Positions 28,374-36,939 of a stretch of 64,000 nucleotides of DNA are shown here, piece after piece. A model generated the notes under the pieces. It had not been told where the DNA came from, did no database searches, and saw only the letters and a list, made by a program, of their open reading frames with translations. The stretch comes from Clostridium sp. UBA4108 (GTDB lineage Bacteria > Bacillota > Clostridia > Clostridiales > Clostridiaceae), in the NCBI GenBank assembly GCA_002381695.1, contig DFXM01000046.1, positions 7,156 through 71,155 of the forward strand, written 5' to 3'. The position numbers and the translations under genes were made by a program. Position 1 is the first letter of the stretch, and every line of letters begins with the position of its first letter.

Positions 28374-28403
28374 ATGATATCACAAGATTCAAAATATTGT
28401 CAA
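28374..28403 (-). promoter_or_regulatory. Sigma-A promoter of the leader/ABC-F transcript
   Basis: Minus strand TTGACA (28403-28398), 18-bp spacer, TATCAT (28379-28374). It is placed after the terminator of the TnpB-like unit, so it serves the leader ORF and ABC-F gene. Confidence 0.65.
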
Positions 28404-28455
28404 TATCTTTCCCGTAATTAAACCCTTTAATTCATTAAGACTTTAAATCTATTAG

Positions 28456-28483
28456 AAAAGGCTGAAACTAATCATTTCAGCCT
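28456..28483 (-). terminator. Terminator after the TnpB-like gene and its RNA
   Basis: Minus strand AGGCTGAAA / TTTCAGCCT with a 7-nt loop followed by TTTCT. It closes the hydS-PP2C-tnpB-like transcript. Confidence 0.7.
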
Positions 28484-28598
28484 TATATTTAATAGCTACC
28501 TAAATCTGTATATAACAGACTCTGCACTGCAGATGTTTGCCCACAAAAAGGTTTATTCCTGTTTTGTAGTACAGGGTGTGGTAGCTACACCTTTCCAA
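28484..28598 (-). ncRNA. Candidate guide (omega-like) RNA downstream of the dead TnpB-like gene
   Basis: Begins right after the stop codon. Minus-strand pairings: AAAGG (from 28594) with CCTTT (to 28547) encloses hairpins GGTGT/ACACC (28591-28575) and CCTGT/ACAGG (28575-28558); then TCTGC/GCAGA (28533-28521) and TCTGT/ACAGA (28519-28505). The 7-nt loop AGCTACC of the first hairpin is fully complementary to GGTAGCT at 28500-28494, a pseudoknot. TnpB omega RNAs lie at this position, end in a pseudoknot strand, and are followed by the guide. Here only about 10 nt (28493-28484) separate the pseudoknot from the terminator, so any guide is short or overlaps the terminator arm. No target was proven. 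Confidence 0.6.
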
Positions 28599-28599
28599 T

Positions 28600-30093
28600 T
28601 CATGAAATTTCAGTATAACTTATACAATCTTTTATATCTTTTTGGGCTTGAAGTTTTTTAATAATACTAATTTCTCTTTTATTAAAAGTATTTGTAGAGT
28701 TATTAATGAAATCTTTTAAAAATATGTAAAATCTCTCAGTGGCAAATTCATCATCGCTACACTCATATTCTATCTTTAGGAGCTTTAATATAAAGGTAAT
28801 ATGTCCTTCAACTCTCCTATAATAAACTCTTATTTTATTATATTTATATCTAATTAATGTTGTTGCTAGATTTTTAGCTCCTACCAATTCTAGTTTTTGA
28901 GAATTACCACAACCTATACATAAGAATTTATCTTTCTCAAAACGATTTATAAATTTCACAGTATCACACATTGGACAGCGAAAAAAAATCGAATTCGGAC
29001 TCACTTTAACTGGTTTATCAATACCCTCAAACTCAGATTTATACAATACAAAATCAGCAAATAGATTATATTCGCCAATACTTATAGGTATGTTAAAATT
29101 CCTTTGTTTGAGCCTATCATTTTTATTTACTAAATTCTCTAAAATTATAACACATCTATTTTCTTTAGCTAACCTTACAACTGTATTTGACAATTCATGA
29201 AGTTTATTCTTACCATTCACATTTACAGCTGATATCGGCCCACTTTTAACTAATTCACCACTGTCATTGCATATTACATAAAACAGTTCTTTACTTATTC
29301 CTCTTACTACTCCTAAAAATTTATTGCAGCTTATTTTTTTAGGAGATTCATACCAAATTCTTAAATTAAGATAAAAATTACTTCCTCTTTTTATAAGTTG
29401 TGCACTTTTAGGCATAGCCATTCCAGCTTCTATTTCGTTTAAATGATGTTCCTGCCACTTACCTATGTATAATGGAAAAAGCTCATATCTTATTTTTTTT
29501 GTATTTTTCTGCAAGAACTCCTCTGGAAATGTAACATATTTTAGTATTCTATAGGATTCTTCTACTTTTTCTACAGCATTATTACGATTAAATAGATAAA
29601 GTTTTACATAATATCTACTGCTTTCAATATCTTTAAGTAAAGTGTAATCCCTATTGTAAGCAAATCGACTAAATAATAATGGTCTATGTTTCTCATACTT
29701 ATTAAACATAGAATTAATCTTTACCATACTTAGGTTATCTGCTCCATTTAGTATACTCTCAATGTCATCATCAGTGGTTCTTATTACAGGATAATTTATC
29801 TTTGCAGAAATAAATTTTCTATTGTAATAAGTAGATAGTGTCATAGCTATATCCATCCTCAATGCATCCTTAAAAGGTTCCACATTTAAGAAATCCACCT
29901 TATCCATTATATCTTTATTTAAAAGCTTTAGAATATAGTTCTTTGTAATCTTTGAATCTATAGATTTTATTTCACCCAATTCTTTAAGAATTATATGAAA
30001 TGCCTCAGTATATCTTTCTAATGCATCTTCAAGAATTCTACTTTTTGTTTTAGTCGGCTCTAATAGCTTTATGGATATGGTCTTATATGGCAT
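28600..30093 (-). CDS. TnpB/Cas12-like protein lacking RuvC-I aspartate (nuclease-dead, TldR-like)
   Basis: 497 aa. The layout is TnpB: an N-terminal WED/REC-like part, then a RuvC domain with motif I at LGVVRGI (260-266), motif II at VIILEN with E319, a zinc ribbon (C373, C376, C392, C395) and motif III at ELVGAKNLA (402-410). In active TnpB/Cas12 motif I reads G-I-D-x-G; here the Asp position is V263. The motif III Asp is replaced by E402. The cleavage triad is therefore broken while fold and zinc ligands remain, as in TldR proteins, which are TnpB descendants working as RNA-guided repressors. There is no tnpA or transposon end nearby. It has a good ribosome site (AAGGAGT) 28 bp after the PP2C gene, so it is the third gene of the hydS operon. 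The ~85-residue C-terminal extension is unusual. Confidence 0.85.
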   Translation of the reverse strand: MPYKTISIKLLEPTKTKSRILEDALERYTEAFHIILKELGEIKSIDSKITKNYILKLLNKDIMDKVDFLNVEPFKDALRMDIAMTLSTYYNRKFISAKINYPVIRTTDDDIESILNGADNLSMVKINSMFNKYEKHRPLLFSRFAYNRDYTLLKDIESSRYYVKLYLFNRNNAVEKVEESYRILKYVTFPEEFLQKNTKKIRYELFPLYIGKWQEHHLNEIEAGMAMPKSAQLIKRGSNFYLNLRIWYESPKKISCNKFLGVVRGISKELFYVICNDSGELVKSGPISAVNVNGKNKLHELSNTVVRLAKENRCVIILENLVNKNDRLKQRNFNIPISIGEYNLFADFVLYKSEFEGIDKPVKVSPNSIFFRCPMCDTVKFINRFEKDKFLCIGCGNSQKLELVGAKNLATTLIRYKYNKIRVYYRRVEGHITFILKLLKIEYECSDDEFATERFYIFLKDFINNSTNTFNKREISIIKKLQAQKDIKDCISYTEIS

Positions 30094-30121
30094 CCAATCT
30101 ACTCCTTAAAATAACTACATT

Positions 30122-31291
30122 TTAATGATATTCAACCTGAACTTCCTTTCCCAGTCTTTTCATAGATTCAGATATTTCATTAACTAATTGAAGTTTAATA
30201 CTCAAATCCATAGAAAAATTAGGATTTTGATGAGCAGGATTTAGTGCTCTACCTACTATAAATTTTGCACCTGTACATTTATTTATTAGAAGTTGAGCTA
30301 ATAAAGATGCAGCATCACCTTGATGATTTTCATAAGTACGTCTATCAACTGCACTCCTTTCATACTTCTTCATAATTTCAAGAGTTTTTTTCAGTGTAAC
30401 CACTCCTTCAGTAACAAGATCAACACCTTTCATCTCTGCCACTGGAGGCACATCTGGAGAGATATAATTCAATGATACCTTAAGCTCGCTGCCAGAAATA
30501 CGACTAACTATTTGAGAAGTTGTTCCTCCACAAACAATTTTTGTTCCCTCAAAATTCATCAGTTCATCCACAATTTTTTTATCATCGTCATGATTAATAG
30601 GTGGTCCAACCATAACATAGGCCTTATCAGATTTTCTAATTCTACAGACTGCAACTGTGGTGTCATCTCCTGGTTCCTCTCCATAAAGATTATTACATGC
30701 GGCCAATAATAAATTCTGCATTGAATAAGCAGTACTATTCTTCTTATATGCATTTTCTAAGTATTTAACCACATTTTTTTGTTGCCATCCTAAACTTAAC
30801 ATTTTTTCGACTCCCGCATTAATTACTCCATCACTAAACATAATACAAATATCATCTGATTTTAACTTTATATGTGCCTCCTTGATCTTCTTGTCTGCAA
30901 TAATAAGTTCTTTTCTAGGAAACTCATAAAATTTTCCATTTCTAAGTATAACAATATTGGGATTGTCAAACTCAACAATATGAGCATCCCCTAACTTATT
31001 TATATGTATAAAACTAAAACTACAATATGTAATACCTCTTTCATTGCATACTGGTAATGTGGATGCCACAGTCTCTATAACATCACGTATATCTGTGGAC
31101 TCTGCTAACATGGTTGCTACCATTTTACTGGTAAAAGATGCAAGGATATTGGCTTTTACTCCACTTCCAATACCATCTGCAAGAACCATTATAGTATCAT
31201 GTCCATTTTTTATAATTTCCACCATGTCTCCACAGAGCTCTTCACCCTTTTTATTTAAGCTACCATAACTTGTTTCAAAAAATAAACTCAT
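30122..31291 (-). CDS. SpoIIE/PP2C-type serine phosphatase linked to sensory hydrogenase
   Basis: 389 aa. The first ~220 residues are a PP2C/SpoIIE phosphatase with the metal-binding motifs VLADGIGSG (36-44), FSDGV (near 149) and EPGDDTTV (near 205). The remaining ~170 residues are a separate domain found with this phosphatase in clostridia; its function is not known to me. It lies 16 bp after the PAS-containing sensory hydrogenase. Group C [FeFe] hydrogenases are often beside such phosphatases, suggesting that the sensor controls dephosphorylation of a partner protein. No membrane segment. ATG at 31291 has GGGTGAG upstream. Confidence 0.88.
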   Translation of the reverse strand: MSLFFETSYGSLNKKGEELCGDMVEIIKNGHDTIMVLADGIGSGVKANILASFTSKMVATMLAESTDIRDVIETVASTLPVCNERGITYCSFSFIHINKLGDAHIVEFDNPNIVILRNGKFYEFPRKELIIADKKIKEAHIKLKSDDICIMFSDGVINAGVEKMLSLGWQQKNVVKYLENAYKKNSTAYSMQNLLLAACNNLYGEEPGDDTTVAVCRIRKSDKAYVMVGPPINHDDDKKIVDELMNFEGTKIVCGGTTSQIVSRISGSELKVSLNYISPDVPPVAEMKGVDLVTEGVVTLKKTLEIMKKYERSAVDRRTYENHQGDAASLLAQLLINKCTGAKFIVGRALNPAHQNPNFSMDLSIKLQLVNEISESMKRLGKEVQVEYH

Positions 31292-31307
31292 AAATACTCA
31301 CCCTGTA

Positions 31308-32984
31308 CTATATTTTTATTAGCTTAGTTAAAACAGCTTTGGTTTCACCTGTGGTTTCTCCCAAAAGACTTGCAATTTCCTGTGCAGCTCTTATTTGTTT
31401 AGCTATAACCCTTTGTGCTGTTTCTATAGTCTCTTTTCTAATTCTTTCAATTTCCTGATTTTTTTCTTCTTCCTTTGTTACATCTTTTGCAATTATTATA
31501 TAATCGCCTTTAGGTGTCGCTATTATATTCAAATTAACAATAACCTGTTCATCTATACTTTTACATGAGAAATCATAGGGTTCTTCACCTGATATTTTTA
31601 TATTATTAAACTCCTCTGAATTTAATAATAGCTCAATTGGAAGCCCAACCACATTTTTATCTATTAGCTTAAACAGATTTGTAGCTGCTTTATTGTACTC
31701 CAATATATTAAAATTCTTATCAGCCATAAAAATTGCATTAGGTGTGTTTTCCAAAATGATATTAGACATGGACTCTGCCTTTTCACGCATATATGGTAAA
31801 CACATTTTTAAATCAGCTTTACCCTGGTATACAGCTATGGCTTTTTCTCTACAAGTAGAGTACCCGCAAGTTCCGCAGTTTAACATATGTTCTTCACTAA
31901 ATTTTCCTATACTTGCTAAAATATTTTTTATGGTTTCTTCACTAGGTGCATTATGCCTAGTTTTTTTGTAATTGTAATCTATTGATAAATCTAACGCTAA
32001 GTTTTCAGTCATAGGAATTGGCGTAACAGTTTTTTTATTGCTATTTTCAAATAGTAGGTCCTTAAAAATTAAAAATGGTACTTTTAAATTGTGCATACCT
32101 GGACCTTCAATACATGAACCTGCACAAGTATTCATCTCTATAAAATATCCTTCTATATTATGATCTCTTAATGAGTTAAGGATTTGTATACATCTGTCTA
32201 TACCATCAACAGATATACTTTTATAATTACTTCTTAATTTAGTAGGTACAGCCTTAATAATTTCCCCAGGTAGAGGATATAATCTACTTGAAGTTGCATG
32301 CATTTCAGCAGCTTCTAAATCTTCTTCACCTATGATTATTTCGTCCTCATCCATCCATCTTTTCAACTCATCAAAGGTCAATACTGCATTAAGATTATTA
32401 CTAGTGCTTGCTTCATATTTTTTAGAAATACATGGTCCTATAAAAATTACCTTATTCCGTTTTCCATAGATTTCTTTAAGCATTTTTCCATGAGCTATGG
32501 CTGGAGATACCACCGGTGCTAAATATTTTACAAGTTCAGGATAATATCTCTCCACAAGCATTACAGTTGAAGGGCAACCTGTTGTAATAATATTTTTCAT
32601 TTTCTTCTCTTTAAGAAGCTCTCCATATTTCTTTGAAACCTGCGTGGCTCCTATAGCCGTTTCTTCAACCCTAGAAAATCCCAGTTTTTTCAACACTGTA
32701 GACATCTGTGTAAAGGTTGCTCCTGGAAAAGCCCCCACGTAGGAAGGGGCAAGGCTCACAAATAGCCTTGCTCCACTTTTTAGAAAACTCTTAACTAAAG
32801 GAATATCACTCTTAATTTGTTTTGCATTTTGAGGACATATTAACGTGCATTTACCACATAGTATACACTGATCCTCAAGGATATATGCTTGATCATCAGA
32901 AAACTTTATTGCCTTTAAATCGCATTGTCTTATACACTTATAGCAATTTTTACAGTTCGCTTTTTTAAACTGAATAATACTCAT
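31308..32984 (-). CDS. hydS: Sensory [FeFe] hydrogenase with PAS domain (HydS type)
   Basis: 558 aa. Order: two [4Fe-4S] ferredoxin motifs (CKNCYKCIRQC, 11-21; CILCGKCTLIC, 40-50), H-cluster domain, an extra CGTCGYSTC-type Fe-S domain near 370, a PAS domain (about 405-510) and a short helical tail. The H-cluster loops differ from catalytic enzymes: TTGCP (134-138) instead of TSCCP, so the proton-transfer cysteine is Gly136; GPCISKK (183-189) instead of MPCxxK; EMNTCAGSC (283-291) instead of EVMACPGGC. These are the changes seen in group C sensory hydrogenases. It probably reads H2 or redox state and signals through the phosphatase encoded next. ATG at 32984. Confidence 0.9.
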   Translation of the reverse strand: MSIIQFKKANCKNCYKCIRQCDLKAIKFSDDQAYILEDQCILCGKCTLICPQNAKQIKSDIPLVKSFLKSGARLFVSLAPSYVGAFPGATFTQMSTVLKKLGFSRVEETAIGATQVSKKYGELLKEKKMKNIITTGCPSTVMLVERYYPELVKYLAPVVSPAIAHGKMLKEIYGKRNKVIFIGPCISKKYEASTSNNLNAVLTFDELKRWMDEDEIIIGEEDLEAAEMHATSSRLYPLPGEIIKAVPTKLRSNYKSISVDGIDRCIQILNSLRDHNIEGYFIEMNTCAGSCIEGPGMHNLKVPFLIFKDLLFENSNKKTVTPIPMTENLALDLSIDYNYKKTRHNAPSEETIKNILASIGKFSEEHMLNCGTCGYSTCREKAIAVYQGKADLKMCLPYMREKAESMSNIILENTPNAIFMADKNFNILEYNKAATNLFKLIDKNVVGLPIELLLNSEEFNNIKISGEEPYDFSCKSIDEQVIVNLNIIATPKGDYIIIAKDVTKEEEKNQEIERIRKETIETAQRVIAKQIRAAQEIASLLGETTGETKAVLTKLIKI

Positions 32985-33048
32985 AGCAAAGCCTCACATT
33001 TTCTAATAATTGATTTCGTTTCAGAATATTCGCATAATATGTCAACTC

Positions 33049-33077
33049 ATTATAACATCTATGTGGAATATTTTCAA
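33049..33077 (-). promoter_or_regulatory. Sigma-A promoter of the hydS-PP2C-TnpB-like operon
   Basis: Minus strand TTGAAA (33077-33072), exactly 17 bp, TATAAT (33054-33049), in the 129-bp gap before hydS. It makes the sensor, phosphatase and TnpB-like protein a transcription unit separable from hydCBA. A palindrome GAATATTC lies about 25 bp downstream. Confidence 0.75.
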
Positions 33078-33113
33078 CTTCTTAGAAAATCTCAACTATT
33101 GCTAAGCTCAATT

Positions 33114-33365
33114 TTATACTGCTATTTTAGGTAATACTTGTGATTCAAAAAACTGCCTTGCAGTTGTTCCTGAAACACTGTATACTTCACCATCATCTAT
33201 CTTCACAGACACTGCATCCGTACAATGCCCTAAACAAAAAACTGCTTTTAGTTCAACTTTATCTGAAAGCTTATATTCTTCAATAATTTGTTGAAAGATA
33301 TTGATTACATTGTATGAACCTCTAACATGACATGCACTTCCTATGCAAACGCTTAAATTTATCAC
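33114..33365 (-). CDS. Thioredoxin-like [2Fe-2S] small protein of hydrogenase operon
   Basis: 83 aa with the four-cysteine pattern of thioredoxin-fold [2Fe-2S] domains: C-x4-C in SVCIGSACHVRG (7-12) and CLGHC later (C44, C48). It resembles the C-terminal or N-terminal [2Fe-2S] module of NuoE/HydB/HydA proteins as a free-standing unit and likely carries electrons for the hydrogenase complex. GTG start at 33365 with GGAGT upstream; 5 bp after hydA. Last gene of hydCBA before the hydS promoter. Confidence 0.85.
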   Translation of the reverse strand: MINLSVCIGSACHVRGSYNVINIFQQIIEEYKLSDKVELKAVFCLGHCTDAVSVKIDDGEVYSVSGTTARQFFESQVLPKIAV

Positions 33366-33370
33366 AAAAA

Positions 33371-35059
33371 TTACTCCTTCCTTTTATAGTCTACATGTAA
33401 AAGCTTATGAACTTTACCTTTTAGAAGACCTGAATATAATGACATAATTACTGGATTTTCTTCTGAACGTTTTATATTACTCATTCTATCTGCTTCGTAT
33501 AACCCAGCACCACGTTTTAATTTTCCTTCAAGCTTAGTAAATGGTTGTCCTGCACCAGAAATACATCCGCCTGGACACGCCATAACTTCAATAAAGTCAT
33601 AATGAGCTTCTCCTGATTTTATTCTTTGTACAAGATTATCTGCATTCTTTAGTCCGCTTGCTACAGCTATTTTTATTTCACGCCCATCCACATTAATGTT
33701 AGTTTCTTTAATTCCTTCCATTCCTCTTACTCCATTAAAAGCAAGAGCACGAAGTGTAGATGTAGATTTATCATCTAGCACCCTACGTATAACAGCTTCT
33801 GTTACTCCTCCTGTTACTCCAAAGATAACTCCTGCACCGCTGTTAACTCCAAAAGGCATATCAACTCCCTCAGGTTCTACCTCTGAGAATATGATTCCTG
33901 ATTCCCTTATCATTTGGATAAGCTCTTGAGTTGTGATTACATAGTCCACATAAGGTATCCCATCTTCTTTAAATTCATCCCTCTGTGCCTCAGCTTTTTT
34001 CGCAGTACAAGGCATAATTCCAACTACTACAATTTTTTTATTAGAATGACTATAATGTTCCTTTAATACAGAAGCAAACATTTGCATAGGAGATCTACAA
34101 GTTGATATATTATCAACTAACTCTGGATAAGTATTTTCAGCATAGCTTACCCATGCAGGACAGCAAGATGTAAATAGTGGCAGTTTCTCATTTTTATTAA
34201 GTCTAGAAAGAAATTCTCCTGTTTCCTCTAAAACTGTTAAATCTGCTCCTGTAGTTGTATCAAAGACTTCATCAAATCCCATTTTTCTAAGTGATGCTAC
34301 TATTTTTCCCATCACATTTTCCCCGTCTTTTTGTCCTAATTCCTTACTTATACCTACTCTTACAGCAGGAGCTATTTGAACTACTACTTTTGTATTTTTA
34401 TCACTAAGTTCTTTCCAAAGTTTAGAAGTATCATCCTTAACCACAATGGCCCCAGTAGGACATACAGCTGCACATTGTCCACATCCCACACAATTTGATT
34501 CCGCTATAGGTTCATCAAAGGCTGTACTTACACACATTTCAGAGCCTCTCTTAGAAAAGTCTATAGCTCCAATGTTCTGTACTTCATCACACATTCTTAC
34601 ACAATCACCGCATAAAATACACTTACTTTTATCTCTAACTATGCATACGGAGGATTTATCTAATTCTCCACTTTCAGCAGTGTTGTTAAATCTTATATCT
34701 TTTATTCCAAATCTTTGTGCTAGTTCTTGTAGTTTACAGTAGCCATTCTTTTCACAAGTAGTACAATCTCTACAGTGATTTGAAAGTAATAATTCAAGAA
34801 TCATTTTTCTATATCTTCTTAGCCTTGGTGTATTTGTATATACTTCCATGCCGGCTTTAGGAGGGGTAGAGCAAGCAGCTTCAATTTCTCCCCATTTATT
34901 TTCTACCATACACATACGGCAAGCACCATAAACGGAAAGCTCTGAATAGTAGCAAAAGGTAGGTAATTCTATACCAACTTTTCTAATCAACTCGAGAATG
35001 TTTTTTTCTCCATTTATTTCTACTGGAATATTGTCTATAACCATAAACTGTCCATTCAT
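33371..35059 (-). CDS. hydA: [FeFe] hydrogenase catalytic subunit HydA (set 1)
   Basis: 562 aa. N-terminal [2Fe-2S] domain (CYYSELSVYGACRMC), a His-Cys3 [4Fe-4S] region (HCRDCTTCEKNGYC), two [4Fe-4S] motifs, then an intact catalytic H-cluster domain: TSCCPAW, MPCTAKKAE and EVMACPGGC. All three loops are canonical, so it should evolve or take up H2. It forms the trimer HydABC with the two genes upstream, of the electron-bifurcating type that couples reduced ferredoxin and NAD(P)H oxidation to H2 formation. ATG at 35059 with GGAGGA upstream; 4 bp after hydB. Confidence 0.95.
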   Translation of the reverse strand: MNGQFMVIDNIPVEINGEKNILELIRKVGIELPTFCYYSELSVYGACRMCMVENKWGEIEAACSTPPKAGMEVYTNTPRLRRYRKMILELLLSNHCRDCTTCEKNGYCKLQELAQRFGIKDIRFNNTAESGELDKSSVCIVRDKSKCILCGDCVRMCDEVQNIGAIDFSKRGSEMCVSTAFDEPIAESNCVGCGQCAAVCPTGAIVVKDDTSKLWKELSDKNTKVVVQIAPAVRVGISKELGQKDGENVMGKIVASLRKMGFDEVFDTTTGADLTVLEETGEFLSRLNKNEKLPLFTSCCPAWVSYAENTYPELVDNISTCRSPMQMFASVLKEHYSHSNKKIVVVGIMPCTAKKAEAQRDEFKEDGIPYVDYVITTQELIQMIRESGIIFSEVEPEGVDMPFGVNSGAGVIFGVTGGVTEAVIRRVLDDKSTSTLRALAFNGVRGMEGIKETNINVDGREIKIAVASGLKNADNLVQRIKSGEAHYDFIEVMACPGGCISGAGQPFTKLEGKLKRGAGLYEADRMSNIKRSEENPVIMSLYSGLLKGKVHKLLHVDYKRKE

Positions 35060-35063
35060 TCTA

Positions 35064-36938
35064 CTAATCCTCCTTTATAGCTTTGAAAGTACAAGCTTCA
35101 ATACAAGCACCGCACTTTATACATTTATCTTCATCAATTTTAAATGGTTCTTTAACCTTACCAGAGATCGCTCCTACAGGACAAATTCTTGAGCATTTTG
35201 AACAGCCCTTGCAAAGTTCCTCTTCAATATATATTCTCTTAAGTTTTTGACAGGTTTTTGACTTACACTTTTTATCAAGTATATGCTCTTCAAATTCACT
35301 TCTAAAGTTTTTAATAGTACTCACCACAGGGAATGCAGCAGTCTTTCCAAGTCCACATAATGCTGTGGATGATATAGTATCTGCAAGTTCAAGAAGCATA
35401 TCTATATCATCAATAGTACCTTGTCCAGCTACAATACCCTCTAGAATTTCTAGCATTCTCTTAGTACCTTCACGACAAGGTACACATTTACCACAGGATT
35501 CATTTTGAGTGAAATTCATGAAAAATCTTGCGACTTCAACCATACATGTATTCTCATCCATAACTACAAGTCCACCAGAACCTATCATAGCACCTGCTTT
35601 TTTTAGAGAGTCAAAATCTAGTGGCAAATCAAGCTGAGCCTTTGTAAGACATCCTCCAGATGGTCCACCTATCTGTACAGCTTTAAAATCTGTACCGCCT
35701 CTCATGCCTCCACCTATATCAAATATTACTTCCCTTAAAGTTGTACCCATAGGTACCTCAATAAGTCCTGTATTCTCAATGTTTCCAGTTATTGCAAAGG
35801 CCTTTGTTCCAGGACTCTTTTCAGTTCCGATGCCTTTATACCACTGTACTCCCCTAGAAATAATTGAAGGTACATTAGCAAAGGTTTCAACATTATTAAG
35901 TACTGTTGGTTTAGCAAAAAGACCTTGTTCAACAGTTCTTGGTGGTTTTACTCTCGGCATTCCTCTTTTTCCTTCAATGGATGCAGTAAGAGCACTACCT
36001 TCTCCACATACAAAAGCACCTGCTCCTTTATTTATCTTAATATTGAAACTAAAATCTGTGCCTAGAACATTATTCCCTAGAAGTCCATATTCTTTTGCTT
36101 GCTTAATAGCATTGTCTAATCTACTAACTGCAAGTGGATACTCAGCACGAACATAAATGTATCCCTCCTGCGCTCCACAAGCTATAGCAGCAATCATCAT
36201 TCCTTCAAGTACTCTGTGAGGATCTCCCTCCATTATACTTCTATCCATAAATGCTCCTGGATCACCTTCATCACCATTACACACAACATATTTCATATCT
36301 GCATTTTGACGTTTTACTTGAGACCATTTACGACCAGTAGAAAATCCACCGCCACCACGGCCTCTTAGGCTTGATTCTTCTATTTCATTAATAACATCAT
36401 CAGCACTCATAACAAATAACGCTTTTTCAAGAGCATAATATCCACCGATAGCAATATACTCTTCTATTGAGGTTGCATCGATGTGACCACAATGTTCAAG
36501 GGCAAGTCTAGTTTGCCTTTTATAGAAAGGTATCTCTTCTTGAGATTTGTATATTTCTCCATTTTTTCTATATGAAAGCCTCTCAACGCACTGTCCATTA
36601 AGTATAGTTTTATCTAAAATCTCTTCACAGTCCTCAGGTTTTACTTTTATGTATAAATATCCCCATGGCTCAATTCTTACAAGAGGTCCCATTTCACAAA
36701 AGCCATGACATCCACTTTTTTTAATTCCTACTGATTCATCATGAGGTTCTTTTTCAAGGCTAATGTCACAATTTATTCCCTTTTCTTCCATTAATTTTAC
36801 AAACATATGATAAATGTCTAAAGATCCGCCTGCAACACAGCCCGTACCAGCACAAATAAGAATTTTTATATTTTGTTTTTCAAGACTATTTTTATATATA
36901 TTTCTAATATTAATTAAATCAGCTCTATTAAGTATCAT
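35064..36938 (-). CDS. hydB: Hydrogenase NADH-binding flavoprotein subunit HydB (set 1)
   Basis: 624 aa, NuoF-like. N-terminal thioredoxin-fold [2Fe-2S] (CAGTGC, CHGFC), FMN/NADH-binding core (GRGGGGFSTGRKW, CNGDEGDPGAFMDRS), SLBB region, [4Fe-4S] ESCGKCVPCREG, and a C-terminal double ferredoxin domain (CKGCSKCSRICP, CIKCGACIEAC). It oxidises NAD(P)H and holds the bifurcating FMN. Start ATG 36938 lies 1 nt after the hydC stop, so translation is coupled. Confidence 0.95.
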   Translation of the reverse strand: MILNRADLINIRNIYKNSLEKQNIKILICAGTGCVAGGSLDIYHMFVKLMEEKGINCDISLEKEPHDESVGIKKSGCHGFCEMGPLVRIEPWGYLYIKVKPEDCEEILDKTILNGQCVERLSYRKNGEIYKSQEEIPFYKRQTRLALEHCGHIDATSIEEYIAIGGYYALEKALFVMSADDVINEIEESSLRGRGGGGFSTGRKWSQVKRQNADMKYVVCNGDEGDPGAFMDRSIMEGDPHRVLEGMMIAAIACGAQEGYIYVRAEYPLAVSRLDNAIKQAKEYGLLGNNVLGTDFSFNIKINKGAGAFVCGEGSALTASIEGKRGMPRVKPPRTVEQGLFAKPTVLNNVETFANVPSIISRGVQWYKGIGTEKSPGTKAFAITGNIENTGLIEVPMGTTLREVIFDIGGGMRGGTDFKAVQIGGPSGGCLTKAQLDLPLDFDSLKKAGAMIGSGGLVVMDENTCMVEVARFFMNFTQNESCGKCVPCREGTKRMLEILEGIVAGQGTIDDIDMLLELADTISSTALCGLGKTAAFPVVSTIKNFRSEFEEHILDKKCKSKTCQKLKRIYIEEELCKGCSKCSRICPVGAISGKVKEPFKIDEDKCIKCGACIEACTFKAIKED

Positions 36939-36939
36939 G

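Noticed and set aside
28459..30093. Ordinary IS605/IS607 insertion with active TnpB
   Set aside because: No tnpA, no end sequences, operon-like spacing with good ribosome site, and the RuvC-I Asp is missing.
33018..33032. Similarity of the candidate RNA's GTTTCAG-x2-T-x-TTC to the hydS upstream region
   Set aside because: Only 7 contiguous bases match and the RNA part is the terminator arm, which is fixed by pairing; too weak to call a target.
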